Positions 8,302-16,026 of a stretch of DNA of 64,000 nucleotides are shown here, in pieces. Every line of letters starts with the position of its first letter. Within the stretch, counting starts at the first letter, position 1. This DNA comes from Mangrovibacter yixingensis (GTDB lineage Bacteria > Pseudomonadota > Gammaproteobacteria > Enterobacterales > Enterobacteriaceae). The translations under genes were made by a program, and so were the position numbers. The notes beneath the pieces were generated by a model. That model ran no database searches. It was not told the origin of the DNA and saw only the letters and a program-made list of their open reading frames with translations. Location of the stretch: NCBI RefSeq assembly GCF_020523985.1, contig NZ_JAIVKM010000012.1, positions 1 to 64,000 on the forward strand. Direction: 5' to 3'.

Positions 8302-8889
8302 TTAATATTCACTAACAAAAGCGTAATTACTTTCCAGTACCCCGGCGATATACTCCGCAAAACTGTTTGCCAGGACAATATAGCTGTCCGGATCATGAAG
8401 ATAACGCACTACCTGCCCACAAACCCCACCGGGAGCAGGGTGAAAATCGATATACAGGCGTGAAGTACCCCCATTATTCAGGCAATGCGCGAAGCACAGA
8501 CGTTCGCTCATCGCGATAGTGGTATCAATGCGCGGGTCGACCAGGATAACATCTTCCTGGCCTAGCCATTCCCCATAAATATCGCTGATTGAATCCCCAA
8601 AACGTTGTTCTTCCTGCATTTGCTCACAGGAAAGCAGGTAGTAACCGAAGTCCTCGCCTACATCGGATGCCAGTAACAGCAAATTCACCATTTGCCCGTC
8701 ATACTTTTTCCAGTATGTACCATCGACTCGATTTAGCAGTTGTTGTAATTCAGTCGGGCATTGTGGGTAACGCCCTTTAAGTTGCGCAAGCGCTTGTGCT
8801 GTTGCGCCACGTAACACAGCCCACTGAGACTGATTTTCTTCATCCAGGTGTAACCTGACTTTTTCCAGGTGGCGCTCAACCAACGTCAT
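8302..8889 (-). CDS. SMI1/KNR4 (SUKH) family protein
   Basis: The ATG at 8889 (MTLVERHLEK) is preceded by GGAAGAGAG and gives 195 residues; an upstream in-frame start would add 21 without a ribosome site. The fold is suggested by CPTELQQLLNRVDGTYW, the FGYYLLSCEQM turn and acidic/aromatic segments ending in YIDFHPAPGGVCGQVVRYLHD and FAEYIAGVLE, all typical of SMI1/KNR4 (SUKH) domains. Many SUKH proteins are immunity proteins against contact-dependent or polymorphic toxins, and others have housekeeping roles. No toxin, Rhs or secretion gene is adjacent, so a function is not assigned. Confidence 0.75.
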   Translation of the reverse strand: MTLVERHLEKVRLHLDEENQSQWAVLRGATAQALAQLKGRYPQCPTELQQLLNRVDGTYWKKYDGQMVNLLLLASDVGEDFGYYLLSCEQMQEEQRFGDSISDIYGEWLGQEDVILVDPRIDTTIAMSERLCFAHCLNNGGTSRLYIDFHPAPGGVCGQVVRYLHDPDSYIVLANSFAEYIAGVLESNYAFVSEY

Positions 8890-9002
8890 ACTCTCTTCCT
8901 GATGCCTAATTAACCAAAACGCTATCTTGTGTTTTCCCACTGAAACCGTCAATTAGCTTCACGTTATTTTAGTCTGTTGGCCTTAATGGGATGTTGCGCA
9001 AC

Positions 9003-10025
9003 CTATGCCGATTCGCGAATGATAAGTTTTGGTGGCAGGATCAGGCTGTAGGCTTCATTTGCGCTCTGCCCAAGCTGGCTAATCAATCTTCTGGCGGCCT
9101 GCCGCCCCATTTCACGCGCATTGAAATTGACAAAAGTAAGCGGGGGTTCGGTGAGTTCCGCTTCTTCGACATCGTCAAAACCAATAATGGAAACTTGCTG
9201 GCCAATAAACTGATCTTTACCAATTGACCGCCCCGCCCGGTGGACGCCATAAACCGCACCCAGTGCCGTTGAAGAATGGTGGCACAGCATCGCGGTCACT
9301 TGCGGCTGCGCTAACAATAATTGTTCCACCGCCTCAGCCGCAGAGGACTGGCTTTTACCGCATTCGACCACCCATTCAGGCCGGAATGGTAAACCAAACT
9401 GCAAGAGTGTAGAGCAGTACCCACCAATACGTTCAGCCCGGCATAAAGAGTGGCTTGCCCCACCGATGTACGCAATTCTGCGGTGCCCCTGGCGGATAAG
9501 ATGTTCAGTTGCGAGTTTCGCCGCAGACATATTATCCGGCCCAACATAATCAACTTGTTTGTATACCGGCGCACGTGCGATGCAAACCAGAGGTAAACGA
9601 TGTTCTTGAAGGTTCTCAATGTTGAACTGCTGGCTTTCATCTATTGGGCAAAACGCAATCCCGCCTACACCTTGCCGCGCCATGGTTAACATGCATTTCT
9701 CAAATTTTTCCTGGCTGTCGCCGCTTTGAGCAAGGAACAACATATACCCCTGCTGTTCTGCTTCTTCGCTGATGCCAGAAGCCACTTCAGCGTAGTAAGG
9801 ATCACTGATGTCTTTCAGTATTAATCCAATGATTTCACCCGAGCCAGAACGCAGATTAGCCGCGGCCAGGTTGCGTATATACCCCAACTCTTCAACTGCA
9901 GAATTTACTTTTTCTATTGTGTCAGCAGAAATCCGCCCTTTGTTGCCCAGCACCATAGATACCGTAGAAACAGAAACACTGGCGTGTTTAGCCACTTCTG
10001 TGATGGTTACCTTTTTTGCAGACAT
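9003..10025 (-). CDS. malI: MalI repressor, LacI family
   Basis: Repressor of malXY and of its own gene. The N-terminal helix-turn-helix is ITEVAKHASVSVSTVSMVLG (8-27), followed by the hinge LAAANLRSGSGEIIGLI and a periplasmic-binding-protein-like core ending FDDVEEAELTEPPLTFVNFNAREMG. The 340 residues compare with 342 in E. coli. It is divergent from malX, with two palindromic operators between. In E. coli malI and malXY are at another map position, so the cassette has moved here or been lost from here. Confidence 0.95.
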   Translation of the reverse strand: MSAKKVTITEVAKHASVSVSTVSMVLGNKGRISADTIEKVNSAVEELGYIRNLAAANLRSGSGEIIGLILKDISDPYYAEVASGISEEAEQQGYMLFLAQSGDSQEKFEKCMLTMARQGVGGIAFCPIDESQQFNIENLQEHRLPLVCIARAPVYKQVDYVGPDNMSAAKLATEHLIRQGHRRIAYIGGASHSLCRAERIGGYCSTLLQFGLPFRPEWVVECGKSQSSAAEAVEQLLLAQPQVTAMLCHHSSTALGAVYGVHRAGRSIGKDQFIGQQVSIIGFDDVEEAELTEPPLTFVNFNAREMGRQAARRLISQLGQSANEAYSLILPPKLIIRESA

Positions 10026-10043
10026 AGATTCACTTTTAACAGT

Positions 10044-10060
10044 AGAAAAACGTTTTATCA
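10044..10060. promoter_or_regulatory. MalI operator near malI
   Basis: AGAAAAACGTTTTATCA (10044-10060) shares the AAAACGTTTTATC core of the second operator, with a degenerate left half. It is 20-35 bp upstream of the malI start, the place expected for autorepression. Confidence 0.7.
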
Positions 10061-10140
10061 GAAAACTTTAACCTTATAAGTCTGATTTTCAAAGTTCTTA
10101 CCCCGGAAAATAAAACTTGTTTAACACGATCACAGATATT

Positions 10141-10160
10141 TTGATAAAACGTTTTATCAA
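10141..10160. promoter_or_regulatory. MalI operator of malXY
   Basis: TTGATAAAACGTTTTATCAA is a perfect 20-bp palindrome matching the MalI site GATAAAACGTTTTATC. It lies about 100 bp upstream of malX. A TCACA half-site at 10130-10134 could belong to a weak CRP site, but the other half is poor. Confidence 0.85.
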
Positions 10161-10261
10161 AATTTCACCTCTGTATATTGTGCGGATAAAGAGAAAAACA
10201 TCATGCACATAATCAGCTCATGGATTGTGCACTGGAAGAGATCAAACTCTGGAGACATGGT

Positions 10262-11833
10262 ATGTCGAATGCTAATAAATCAACCATTTGGGAGTTCCTG
10301 CAAAGCCTTGGCAAGACCTTCATGTTGCCCGTGGCATTGCTGGCATTTTCCGGTATTTTGCTCGGTATTGGCAGTTCGCTATCGAGTAGTGCGGTTAAAG
10401 ATGCATTGCCACTACTGGATAATACTTTGCTTCAATACTTGTTCATGTGGATGACTAAGATTGGCCTGGTCGCCTTTATCTATTTACCGGTGATGTTTGC
10501 AATAGCCATTCCTCTTGGTTTAGCCCGTGAAGAGAAAGGCGTCGCAGGGTTTGCGGGGTTTGTTGGCTACGCGGCATTCAACCTCGCCATCAATTTTTTC
10601 TTAACTGTCGCGGGCGTGCTGGATGATGCAACAGCACGGGCAGCTTATGGCGTAAAAAATATTATCGGCATCGAGTCTATTGATACCGGCATTCTTGGTG
10701 CCGTGATTGTCGGTGTGATTGTCGCCAGGCTCCACCAGCGCTACTACACATTCAAAATGCCGGATGCGCTGGCCTTCTTCGGTGGTGCGCGATTTGTGCC
10801 CATCATTTCCGCCATTGTTCTGGGTGTGGTGGGCGTATTTATTCCTTATGTCTGGCCTTACTTCGCCGCGGGAATTAACAGCATAGGCCATTTCATTGAA
10901 AAGGCCGGGGTCTTTGGCCCAATGCTTTTTGGCACCGGCGAGCGCTTGCTGCTTCCTGTTGGGCTTCATCATATTTTGGTGGCACTGGTCCGTTTTACCG
11001 AAGCAGGCGGCACGATGGATGTCTGTGGGCAAACGGTCTCTGGCGCACTGAACATCTTCTATTCTGAACTGTCTTGCCCCACGGCCACGGCATTCACACC
11101 AGAAGTGACTGCGTTTTTATCTCAAGGGAAAATGCCTGCTTTTCTGGGGGGTTTGCCTGGTGCAGCACTGGCGATGTACCACTGTTCCCGCCCAGAAAAC
11201 CGTTCAAAAATCAAAGCGCTGCTTATTTCCGGCGTTGTAGCCTGCGTTATTGGTGGCATTACCGAACCACTGGAATTCCTGTTCCTGTTTGTTGCCCCTG
11301 TTCTGTATTTGATTCACGCCATCCTGACGGGTGTTGGTTTTATGCTGATGGGGATGCTGGATGTCACTATCGGTAACACCGACGGCAATCTAATCGACTT
11401 CCTGGTATTTGGCGTACTGCAGGGCACAGCGACGAAATGGTATTTGGTGCCTGTGGTGGCAGGGATTTGGTTCGCGGTTTACTACGGCGTGTTTAAGTTC
11501 GCTATTACCCGTTTCAACCTGAAAACACCCGGCCGGGAAGTGGATAACACCGGGGTAGATAAAGAGCTGCAGGCAGTATTTGCCAATGAATCAGGCAAAG
11601 GCGCGGCGGTACTCGCTGCACTCGGTGGAAAAGAGAACATTACTGCACTGGATAACTGCATAACGCGCCTGCGCCTTTCCGTTAACGATATGAGCTTAGT
11701 GGACGACGCCAAATTGAAGGCGCTGGGTGCATTGGGTGTAGTGAAATTAGATAAACACAACTTGCAGGTAGTGATTGGCACACAAGTTCACCTGGTGAAA
11801 AACGAAATGCAGGCCATTATGTCCGCCAGCTGA
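10262..11833 (+). CDS. malX: PTS maltose/glucose permease subunit IICB, MalX
   Basis: Phosphotransferase permease with a membrane IIC domain and a cytosolic IIB domain; E. coli MalX transports glucose and maltose. The ATG at 10262 (MSNANKSTIWEFLQ) follows TGGAGAC at proper spacing and gives 523 residues (E. coli 530). The IIC part (to about 410) has GTGERLLLPVGLHHILVALVRF and GGITEPLEFLFLFVAPVLY. The IIB part has the phosphocysteine motif LDNCITRLRL. It is followed by malY and controlled by the MalI operator upstream. Some residues of the IIC-IIB linker differ from E. coli, accounting for the length difference. Confidence 0.95.
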   Translation: MSNANKSTIWEFLQSLGKTFMLPVALLAFSGILLGIGSSLSSSAVKDALPLLDNTLLQYLFMWMTKIGLVAFIYLPVMFAIAIPLGLAREEKGVAGFAGFVGYAAFNLAINFFLTVAGVLDDATARAAYGVKNIIGIESIDTGILGAVIVGVIVARLHQRYYTFKMPDALAFFGGARFVPIISAIVLGVVGVFIPYVWPYFAAGINSIGHFIEKAGVFGPMLFGTGERLLLPVGLHHILVALVRFTEAGGTMDVCGQTVSGALNIFYSELSCPTATAFTPEVTAFLSQGKMPAFLGGLPGAALAMYHCSRPENRSKIKALLISGVVACVIGGITEPLEFLFLFVAPVLYLIHAILTGVGFMLMGMLDVTIGNTDGNLIDFLVFGVLQGTATKWYLVPVVAGIWFAVYYGVFKFAITRFNLKTPGREVDNTGVDKELQAVFANESGKGAAVLAALGGKENITALDNCITRLRLSVNDMSLVDDAKLKALGALGVVKLDKHNLQVVIGTQVHLVKNEMQAIMSAS

Positions 11834-11853
11834 TCACAGTATTGATTAACACT

Positions 11854-11888
11854 CACCTTCGGCACGTTTCTTTCCAGTACCGAAGGTG
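11854..11888 (+). other. malX-malY intercistronic hairpin
   Basis: CACCTTCGG (11854-11862) and CCGAAGGTG (11880-11888) can pair across a 17-nt loop between malX and malY. No T-tract follows, so it is more likely an mRNA-stability or processing element, about 20 nt before the malY start. Confidence 0.5.
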
Positions 11889-11908
11889 TGTAACCAGGGA
11901 TGATATGC

Positions 11909-13087
11909 ATGACGCAGAACATTGACTTTGATACACCAATCGACCGCACAGGTACTTACTGTACACAGTGGGATTATGTCCAGGACAGATTCGGCCAGCC
12001 TGGCCTGTTGCCTTTTACCATTTCAGACATGGACTTTGCCGTACCAGAACCCGTGTTAGCTGCACTTAAGCAGCGGCTCGAACATCCGGTTTTGGGCTAC
12101 AGCCGCTGGAATCATGATGACTTTAAATCGGCCATCAGCCATTGGTGCCAGTCCCGTTTTAGCTGTGGCATTGATAAACAACATGTGGTTTACGGGCCAT
12201 CTGTTATCTACATGGTTTCTAAACTGATTGAGCAGTGGACTGAACCTGGGCAGGGCGTTGTTTTTCATACACCCGCTTACGATGCGTTCGACAAAATGAT
12301 TACCGGCCAGGGAAGAGCGTGTATTCATAGCCCGCTGGTTAACAGGCAGGGCCGGTTTGAAATCGACTGGGGCGATTTAGCGCGCAAGCTGGCGGATACC
12401 AATAACACACTGTTCTTATTATGCAGCCCACACAACCCAACCGGGCGGGTGTGGAGCAGGCACGATCTACAAAAACTCGCCGATCTTTGTGAACAGCACC
12501 ATGTCAGGGTTATCTCCGATGAGATCCATATGGATCTCTGTTTTAAACCCCATACGCCGTATATCGGCTTTGGGCTATCTAACCACTGGGCGCTGGTAAC
12601 TTCCGCATCCAAATCATTCAATATCCCGGCACTGAACGGTGCCTGGGCGTTGCTTCCCTGCCCCAAGGCCAGAGAGAGGTACCTGCACAAACTCAAAGAG
12701 GTGGATGGCCTTTCATCACCTTCTATTCTGGCTGTTCTGGCAACCATGGCAGCCTACCACGAAGGCGCTGAATGGCTTGATGCACTGAATAACTATGTTC
12801 GGGCGAATCATGTGTATTTACAGGAAACACTGCACAGTGCATTCCCTGAAATAGTCTACCAACTGCCCGATGCAACCTACCTGGCGTGGCTGGACCTGCG
12901 GCCGTTGAAGCTCAATATGGCAGAGCTTCACCAGGCATTAATCGAACAGTTTCACGTTGCTATTATGCCTGGCGAGGTGTACGGGGAATCTGGCCGTGGT
13001 TACTTGCGGCTCAACCTTGGGTGCCCGCGCGCCAAAGTGGAGCAAGGTGTGGCGGCATTAATCCAGGCGATTAAACTGCAGCGGTAA
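11909..13087 (+). CDS. malY: MalY, cystathionine beta-lyase-like PLP protein and MalT antagonist
   Basis: Fold-type I PLP enzyme with beta-C-S lyase activity; in E. coli MalY also binds and inhibits the activator MalT. The ATG at 11909 (MTQNIDFDTP) has AGGG nine bases upstream and gives 392 residues (E. coli 390). LLPFTISDMDFAVP, CSPHNPTGRVW, ISDEIHMD and SASKSFNIPAL are present, with the PLP lysine at about Lys235. It forms an operon with malX under MalI. Because the window also holds the MalT-dependent malK and malE operons, this locus probably modulates them. Confidence 0.95.
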   Translation: MTQNIDFDTPIDRTGTYCTQWDYVQDRFGQPGLLPFTISDMDFAVPEPVLAALKQRLEHPVLGYSRWNHDDFKSAISHWCQSRFSCGIDKQHVVYGPSVIYMVSKLIEQWTEPGQGVVFHTPAYDAFDKMITGQGRACIHSPLVNRQGRFEIDWGDLARKLADTNNTLFLLCSPHNPTGRVWSRHDLQKLADLCEQHHVRVISDEIHMDLCFKPHTPYIGFGLSNHWALVTSASKSFNIPALNGAWALLPCPKARERYLHKLKEVDGLSSPSILAVLATMAAYHEGAEWLDALNNYVRANHVYLQETLHSAFPEIVYQLPDATYLAWLDLRPLKLNMAELHQALIEQFHVAIMPGEVYGESGRGYLRLNLGCPRAKVEQGVAALIQAIKLQR

Positions 13088-13093
13088 GCAACC

Positions 13094-13124
13094 AGGGGAA
13101 GTTTGCGCGAGCACTCTTCCCTTT
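13094..13124 (+). terminator. malXY terminator
   Basis: GGGGAAG (13095-13101) and CTTCCC (13115-13120) pair across a 13-nt loop and are followed by TTTT, just after the malY stop. The loop is large, so strength is uncertain. Confidence 0.55.
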
Positions 13125-13160
13125 TGTATGTGTGGCAAACAGTGTGTGTGACAAATAGCG

Positions 13161-13886
13161 TCAGGGTTGCGAATACAAGTACAGATCCCCAACTGTGGCA
13201 CTGGCAGCTGTGTGGCGGAATAACCGGTCGATTTGCACCAGCAGTAGCTCAGCACAAGCCACCGCATCCACCAGCGCATGGTGCGCCGGGTAATCCGGCA
13301 GCCCGTAACGGCGGCGGACTTCAGCCAGTTGCCAGTAACCACGCGGCTCTTGCTCCATTCCCCAGGGCCGGGGTAATGATTTTTCGATATTCAGCGTATC
13401 CAGCCAAATCAGGGCGGGGGCAGGCAGCCCCGCATGCTTGAAAAAGCACTCAATAAACGCCTGTTCAACCACGGTGCCATGCCCTAATACCACTTGCCCA
13501 TCCAGCGCCTGCCATACGCTTTCCAGTGCTTCTGCCAGTGGCAGCCCCTGGCGCTGCATTTGGGGCAGAATATGATGTAACCGAATTGCATCTCCCTGTT
13601 CTGGCACTGGCGACTGCACCAGCATATGCCGCGCAGAGGCGAGGCGGATAATGCCCGCCTGCAATGCCACAAACCCGATACTGACAATATTGTCCTGTTC
13701 CGGGTTCAGGCCACTGGTTTCAAAATCCAGCGCCAGAATGGTTTGCCCGAACAGAGGTGCATTTTCACCAGCCAGTGGCCGGGAAAATAACTGAGCCAGT
13801 GCCCCTTGCCAGGGTAAACTGGCCTGATGTGCGTAGCGGTGCGCAAGGCGTTGCCAGGCAGAACGACGAGGAGCAGGCCAACGCAT
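13161..13886 (-). CDS. DnaQ-like DEDDh 3'-5' exonuclease
   Basis: RNase T/DnaQ-superfamily exonuclease of 241 residues from the ATG at 13886, one base after the stop of the preceding gene; a start at 13916 would overlap that gene. ExoI motif LALDFETSGL supplies Asp and Glu, a central GHGTVVEQAFIE segment supplies the ExoII region, and HHALVDAVA is the ExoIII HxAxxD motif of DEDDh enzymes. It is not the polymerase III epsilon subunit: it has a different N-terminal extension (WPAPRRSAWQRLAHRYA) and lacks the usual context. Tight coupling to the cNMP/CBS/DUF294 gene recurs in gammaproteobacteria near acetate symporter genes and implies joint action. The nucleic-acid substrate is unknown. Confidence 0.87.
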   Translation of the reverse strand: MRWPAPRRSAWQRLAHRYAHQASLPWQGALAQLFSRPLAGENAPLFGQTILALDFETSGLNPEQDNIVSIGFVALQAGIIRLASARHMLVQSPVPEQGDAIRLHHILPQMQRQGLPLAEALESVWQALDGQVVLGHGTVVEQAFIECFFKHAGLPAPALIWLDTLNIEKSLPRPWGMEQEPRGYWQLAEVRRRYGLPDYPAHHALVDAVACAELLLVQIDRLFRHTAASATVGDLYLYSQP

Positions 13887-13887
13887 C

Positions 13888-15753
13888 TTATAGCCCGAAG
13901 TGCATTTTCGCGGCATCCTGAAAACCGCTGATAATCCGGAAAGCGTCTTTCAGGTGCTGGCGTTCAAAACTACCGAAACGCGCAGGTTGCAGGATGTTGT
14001 CCGGGTTATCTCCGCGTTTCAGGGCTTCACGCTGGTGAACGTAACGTAACTGGTTTACATAATGCCAGGTGCCAGACATATTCTCCCCAGAGGCATGGTT
14101 CAGAACCCCTGCTTCAATGAGTGCCTGAATACGCTCACCAGTATTCAGTTGCCGTAACCCCTGGTGCAAACTGTAAATGCGCACCAAATCCACCAGGCAG
14201 TGAATAGAGGCATCTTTGATATTCAGTACCTTCTGGTTATCGCCATTTTTTTCCAGTACCAGATTATGGAAGATACCCAAAGGGGGGCGCATACGCAGTG
14301 CATTACGCAACAATGAAACCATAAGCCGTGGGTTATTGCTCACTTGCTGATGGCGGTAATCGTCCACCCTGGCAAACAGCGCCGGGTCCCCATCCAGGCA
14401 GCGCAGCTCAACAAATACATTTAGGTTGAGCAGGTATTCATATTCCGGGTTAGTTGCCCATTTACGGTAATAATGGCACCAGACTCTTTCGCGCTGGCAC
14501 CATTTAGACGTGGCCGCCATAAACCGGCCACTGCACAAGGTATAACCGCACTCCGCCAGCCCTTTGCAAATGTACATGGCGAAGTGGTTAAAGTAGCGCA
14601 GGTCACGTTCAGTGGCGCTGTCTTCAAGAATCAATGCATTATCCTGGTCGGAAGACATATGCACTTCATTACGGGCATGAGACCCTGCGACTACCCAGCT
14701 CCAGGCGCAGGGCGGCTCGCCAAAATAGTGAATCGCCATGGCTATCAGGCGGCGGGTAAAGGCATCGTAAATCATGGTCATAACATCACCAATGATGTCG
14801 GTTGCCACGTTACCATCTACCAGTGCCGCAAAAATGGCTTCCCGCACGGGCAACAATGCCTGCAATGCAGCGACGGAATCTGCCCGGCTGATTTGGTCGA
14901 TTAAAAATATCGCCTGAACGCTGTTTTTCTGAATAAGCTGTTGAGGGGTTATCAGCCCCACAGGTTGCTGGCGGGCATTGAGCACCGGGATATTCTGGAT
15001 GTTGTATTGCATCATCAGCAATGTGGCACGCAACACCCGCTGGTCATCCTGCACGGTGTGCAGAGAGGCGGTCATCACATCTGCTACCGGCCGTTGAATA
15101 TCAACCCCTTGCGCCACCACCCGGCGAGTCATGTCTTTGTCCGTCATCATACCGACCAGGCGGCCCGCGTCATCGACAACAAAAGCACAGGTAGTACGCA
15201 CGACATTACGCATCTGGTGCGCAACCTGCTGGATGGTATCGCCCGGTTTAACCAGTGCTATATTCCGGCTGGCAACTTCTGTCACTGGCTTAAAGAACAA
15301 GCCTTTATCGGTGTCTGACCATTGAACTTCAACCGCTGACGCCATGCGGGCCCACGCACTGCGCGCCAGTTGCGAAATAATGTGCGGGTAACCGGCCAGC
15401 GCATCAATCAGGTGCGCGTAAACAATACGGTAGATAAGTGAGCTTTCCAGCGCCCGCACCGTATAATCAGCCACCTGTTGTTCCGGGCTGGCATGCAGGC
15501 TGAAACCGAACAGATCATCACTGCCCAGTTTGGCGCGCAGGCTGCCATCTTTATGGCGCTGCTCAACCACACCAGAACGAATAAAATAGAGGTATTCCTG
15601 GTTATCTGGCGGGTACTGCAGCACGTCATCCTGTGCCAGCCAGAGAATTTCCATATGGCGGGAAATACTATCCAGCACAGAAACAGGCAGCGATTCAAAA
15701 GGCTTCAGCGATTGCAGAAAGTTTATGATATTTGGCAGTAATTCATCATTCAT
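13888..15753 (-). CDS. cNMP-binding, CBS and DUF294 nucleotidyltransferase-like protein
   Basis: Multidomain cytosolic signalling protein of 621 residues from the ATG at 15753 (MNDELLPNII), chosen for the GGAGG five to six bases upstream. An N-terminal Crp-like cyclic-nucleotide-binding domain (about 10-130) is followed by two CBS motifs (about 155-275; MMTDKDMTRRVV and IPVLNARQQPVGLITP). The DUF294 nucleotidyltransferase-like domain has GSHARNEVHMSSDQDNALI near residue 360, the Gly-Ser plus Asp-x-Asp pattern of such enzymes, and a helical DUF294 C-terminal domain. In relatives it often lies beside an actP acetate symporter; here the neighbour is a vSGLT-type symporter. Ligand and target are unknown. 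Confidence 0.85.
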   Translation of the reverse strand: MNDELLPNIINFLQSLKPFESLPVSVLDSISRHMEILWLAQDDVLQYPPDNQEYLYFIRSGVVEQRHKDGSLRAKLGSDDLFGFSLHASPEQQVADYTVRALESSLIYRIVYAHLIDALAGYPHIISQLARSAWARMASAVEVQWSDTDKGLFFKPVTEVASRNIALVKPGDTIQQVAHQMRNVVRTTCAFVVDDAGRLVGMMTDKDMTRRVVAQGVDIQRPVADVMTASLHTVQDDQRVLRATLLMMQYNIQNIPVLNARQQPVGLITPQQLIQKNSVQAIFLIDQISRADSVAALQALLPVREAIFAALVDGNVATDIIGDVMTMIYDAFTRRLIAMAIHYFGEPPCAWSWVVAGSHARNEVHMSSDQDNALILEDSATERDLRYFNHFAMYICKGLAECGYTLCSGRFMAATSKWCQRERVWCHYYRKWATNPEYEYLLNLNVFVELRCLDGDPALFARVDDYRHQQVSNNPRLMVSLLRNALRMRPPLGIFHNLVLEKNGDNQKVLNIKDASIHCLVDLVRIYSLHQGLRQLNTGERIQALIEAGVLNHASGENMSGTWHYVNQLRYVHQREALKRGDNPDNILQPARFGSFERQHLKDAFRIISGFQDAAKMHFGL

Positions 15754-15777
15754 CAACACCTCCGCCATAAACAACAA

Positions 15778-15852
15778 AGGCCTTCTACTGAAGGCCTGAG
15801 TCTGATGACAAACCTCATGTACGTACAGAACCAGAGGGTGCCACCAAGTAAA
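15778..15852 (-). repeat. Structured duplicated element, copy 1
   Basis: About 75 bp nearly identical to 15939-16013. It contains the 8-bp perfect hairpin AGGCCTTC-TACT-GAAGGCCT (15778-15797), conserved CTGATGACAAACCTCATG, and CAGAGGGTGCCACC. On the minus strand the hairpin is followed by TTTG, so each copy resembles a short RNA ending in a terminator. It lies 25 bp upstream of the DUF294 gene start. Function unknown. Confidence 0.75.
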
Positions 15853-15868
15853 AAACCAGGAAAATCAA

Positions 15869-15931
15869 TTCATTGATTTTCGCCCGCTAACTAAAAAGAA
15901 GGGAAAACCACGCTTTTTCCTTCTTTTTCAT
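15869..15931. other. Two hairpins between the duplicated elements
   Basis: GAAAATCAA and TTGATTTTC (near 15870-15890) form a 9-bp stem with a 4-nt loop. Next, AAAAAGAAGGGAAAA and TTTTTCCTTCTTTTT (about 15893-15931) pair with one unpaired G and a short loop. This has A/T tracts on both sides, like a bidirectional terminator. They separate the two copies of the duplicated element and may reduce read-through from sglT. Confidence 0.6.
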
Positions 15932-15938
15932 CAATCTG

Positions 15939-16013
15939 AGGCCTTCTACTGAAGGCCTGAAGCTGATGACAAACCTCATGTCCGCACAGAACCTGAGGGT
16001 GCCACCCAATAAA
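15939..16013 (-). repeat. Structured duplicated element, copy 2
   Basis: Second copy of the 75-bp element, 161 bp from the first and starting with the same AGGCCTTC-TACT-GAAGGCCT hairpin. In the TGTACGTACA segment copy 2 reads TGTGCGGACA on the minus strand: the TGT/ACA pair is kept while the loop changes. It lies 14 bp beyond the sglT stop and may serve as its terminator. Confidence 0.75.
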
Positions 16014-16026
16014 AACCTGCCGTGTC

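Noticed and set aside
10119-10134. CRP site upstream of malX
   Set aside because: Only the TCACA half-site is good; the partner half reads GTTTA. It is mentioned with the operator but not listed as a site.
15798-15852. Hammerhead ribozyme, suggested by CTGATGA in the duplicated element
   Set aside because: The conserved GAAA and cleavage triplet needed after stem II are not in the right places, and the flanking stems do not form.
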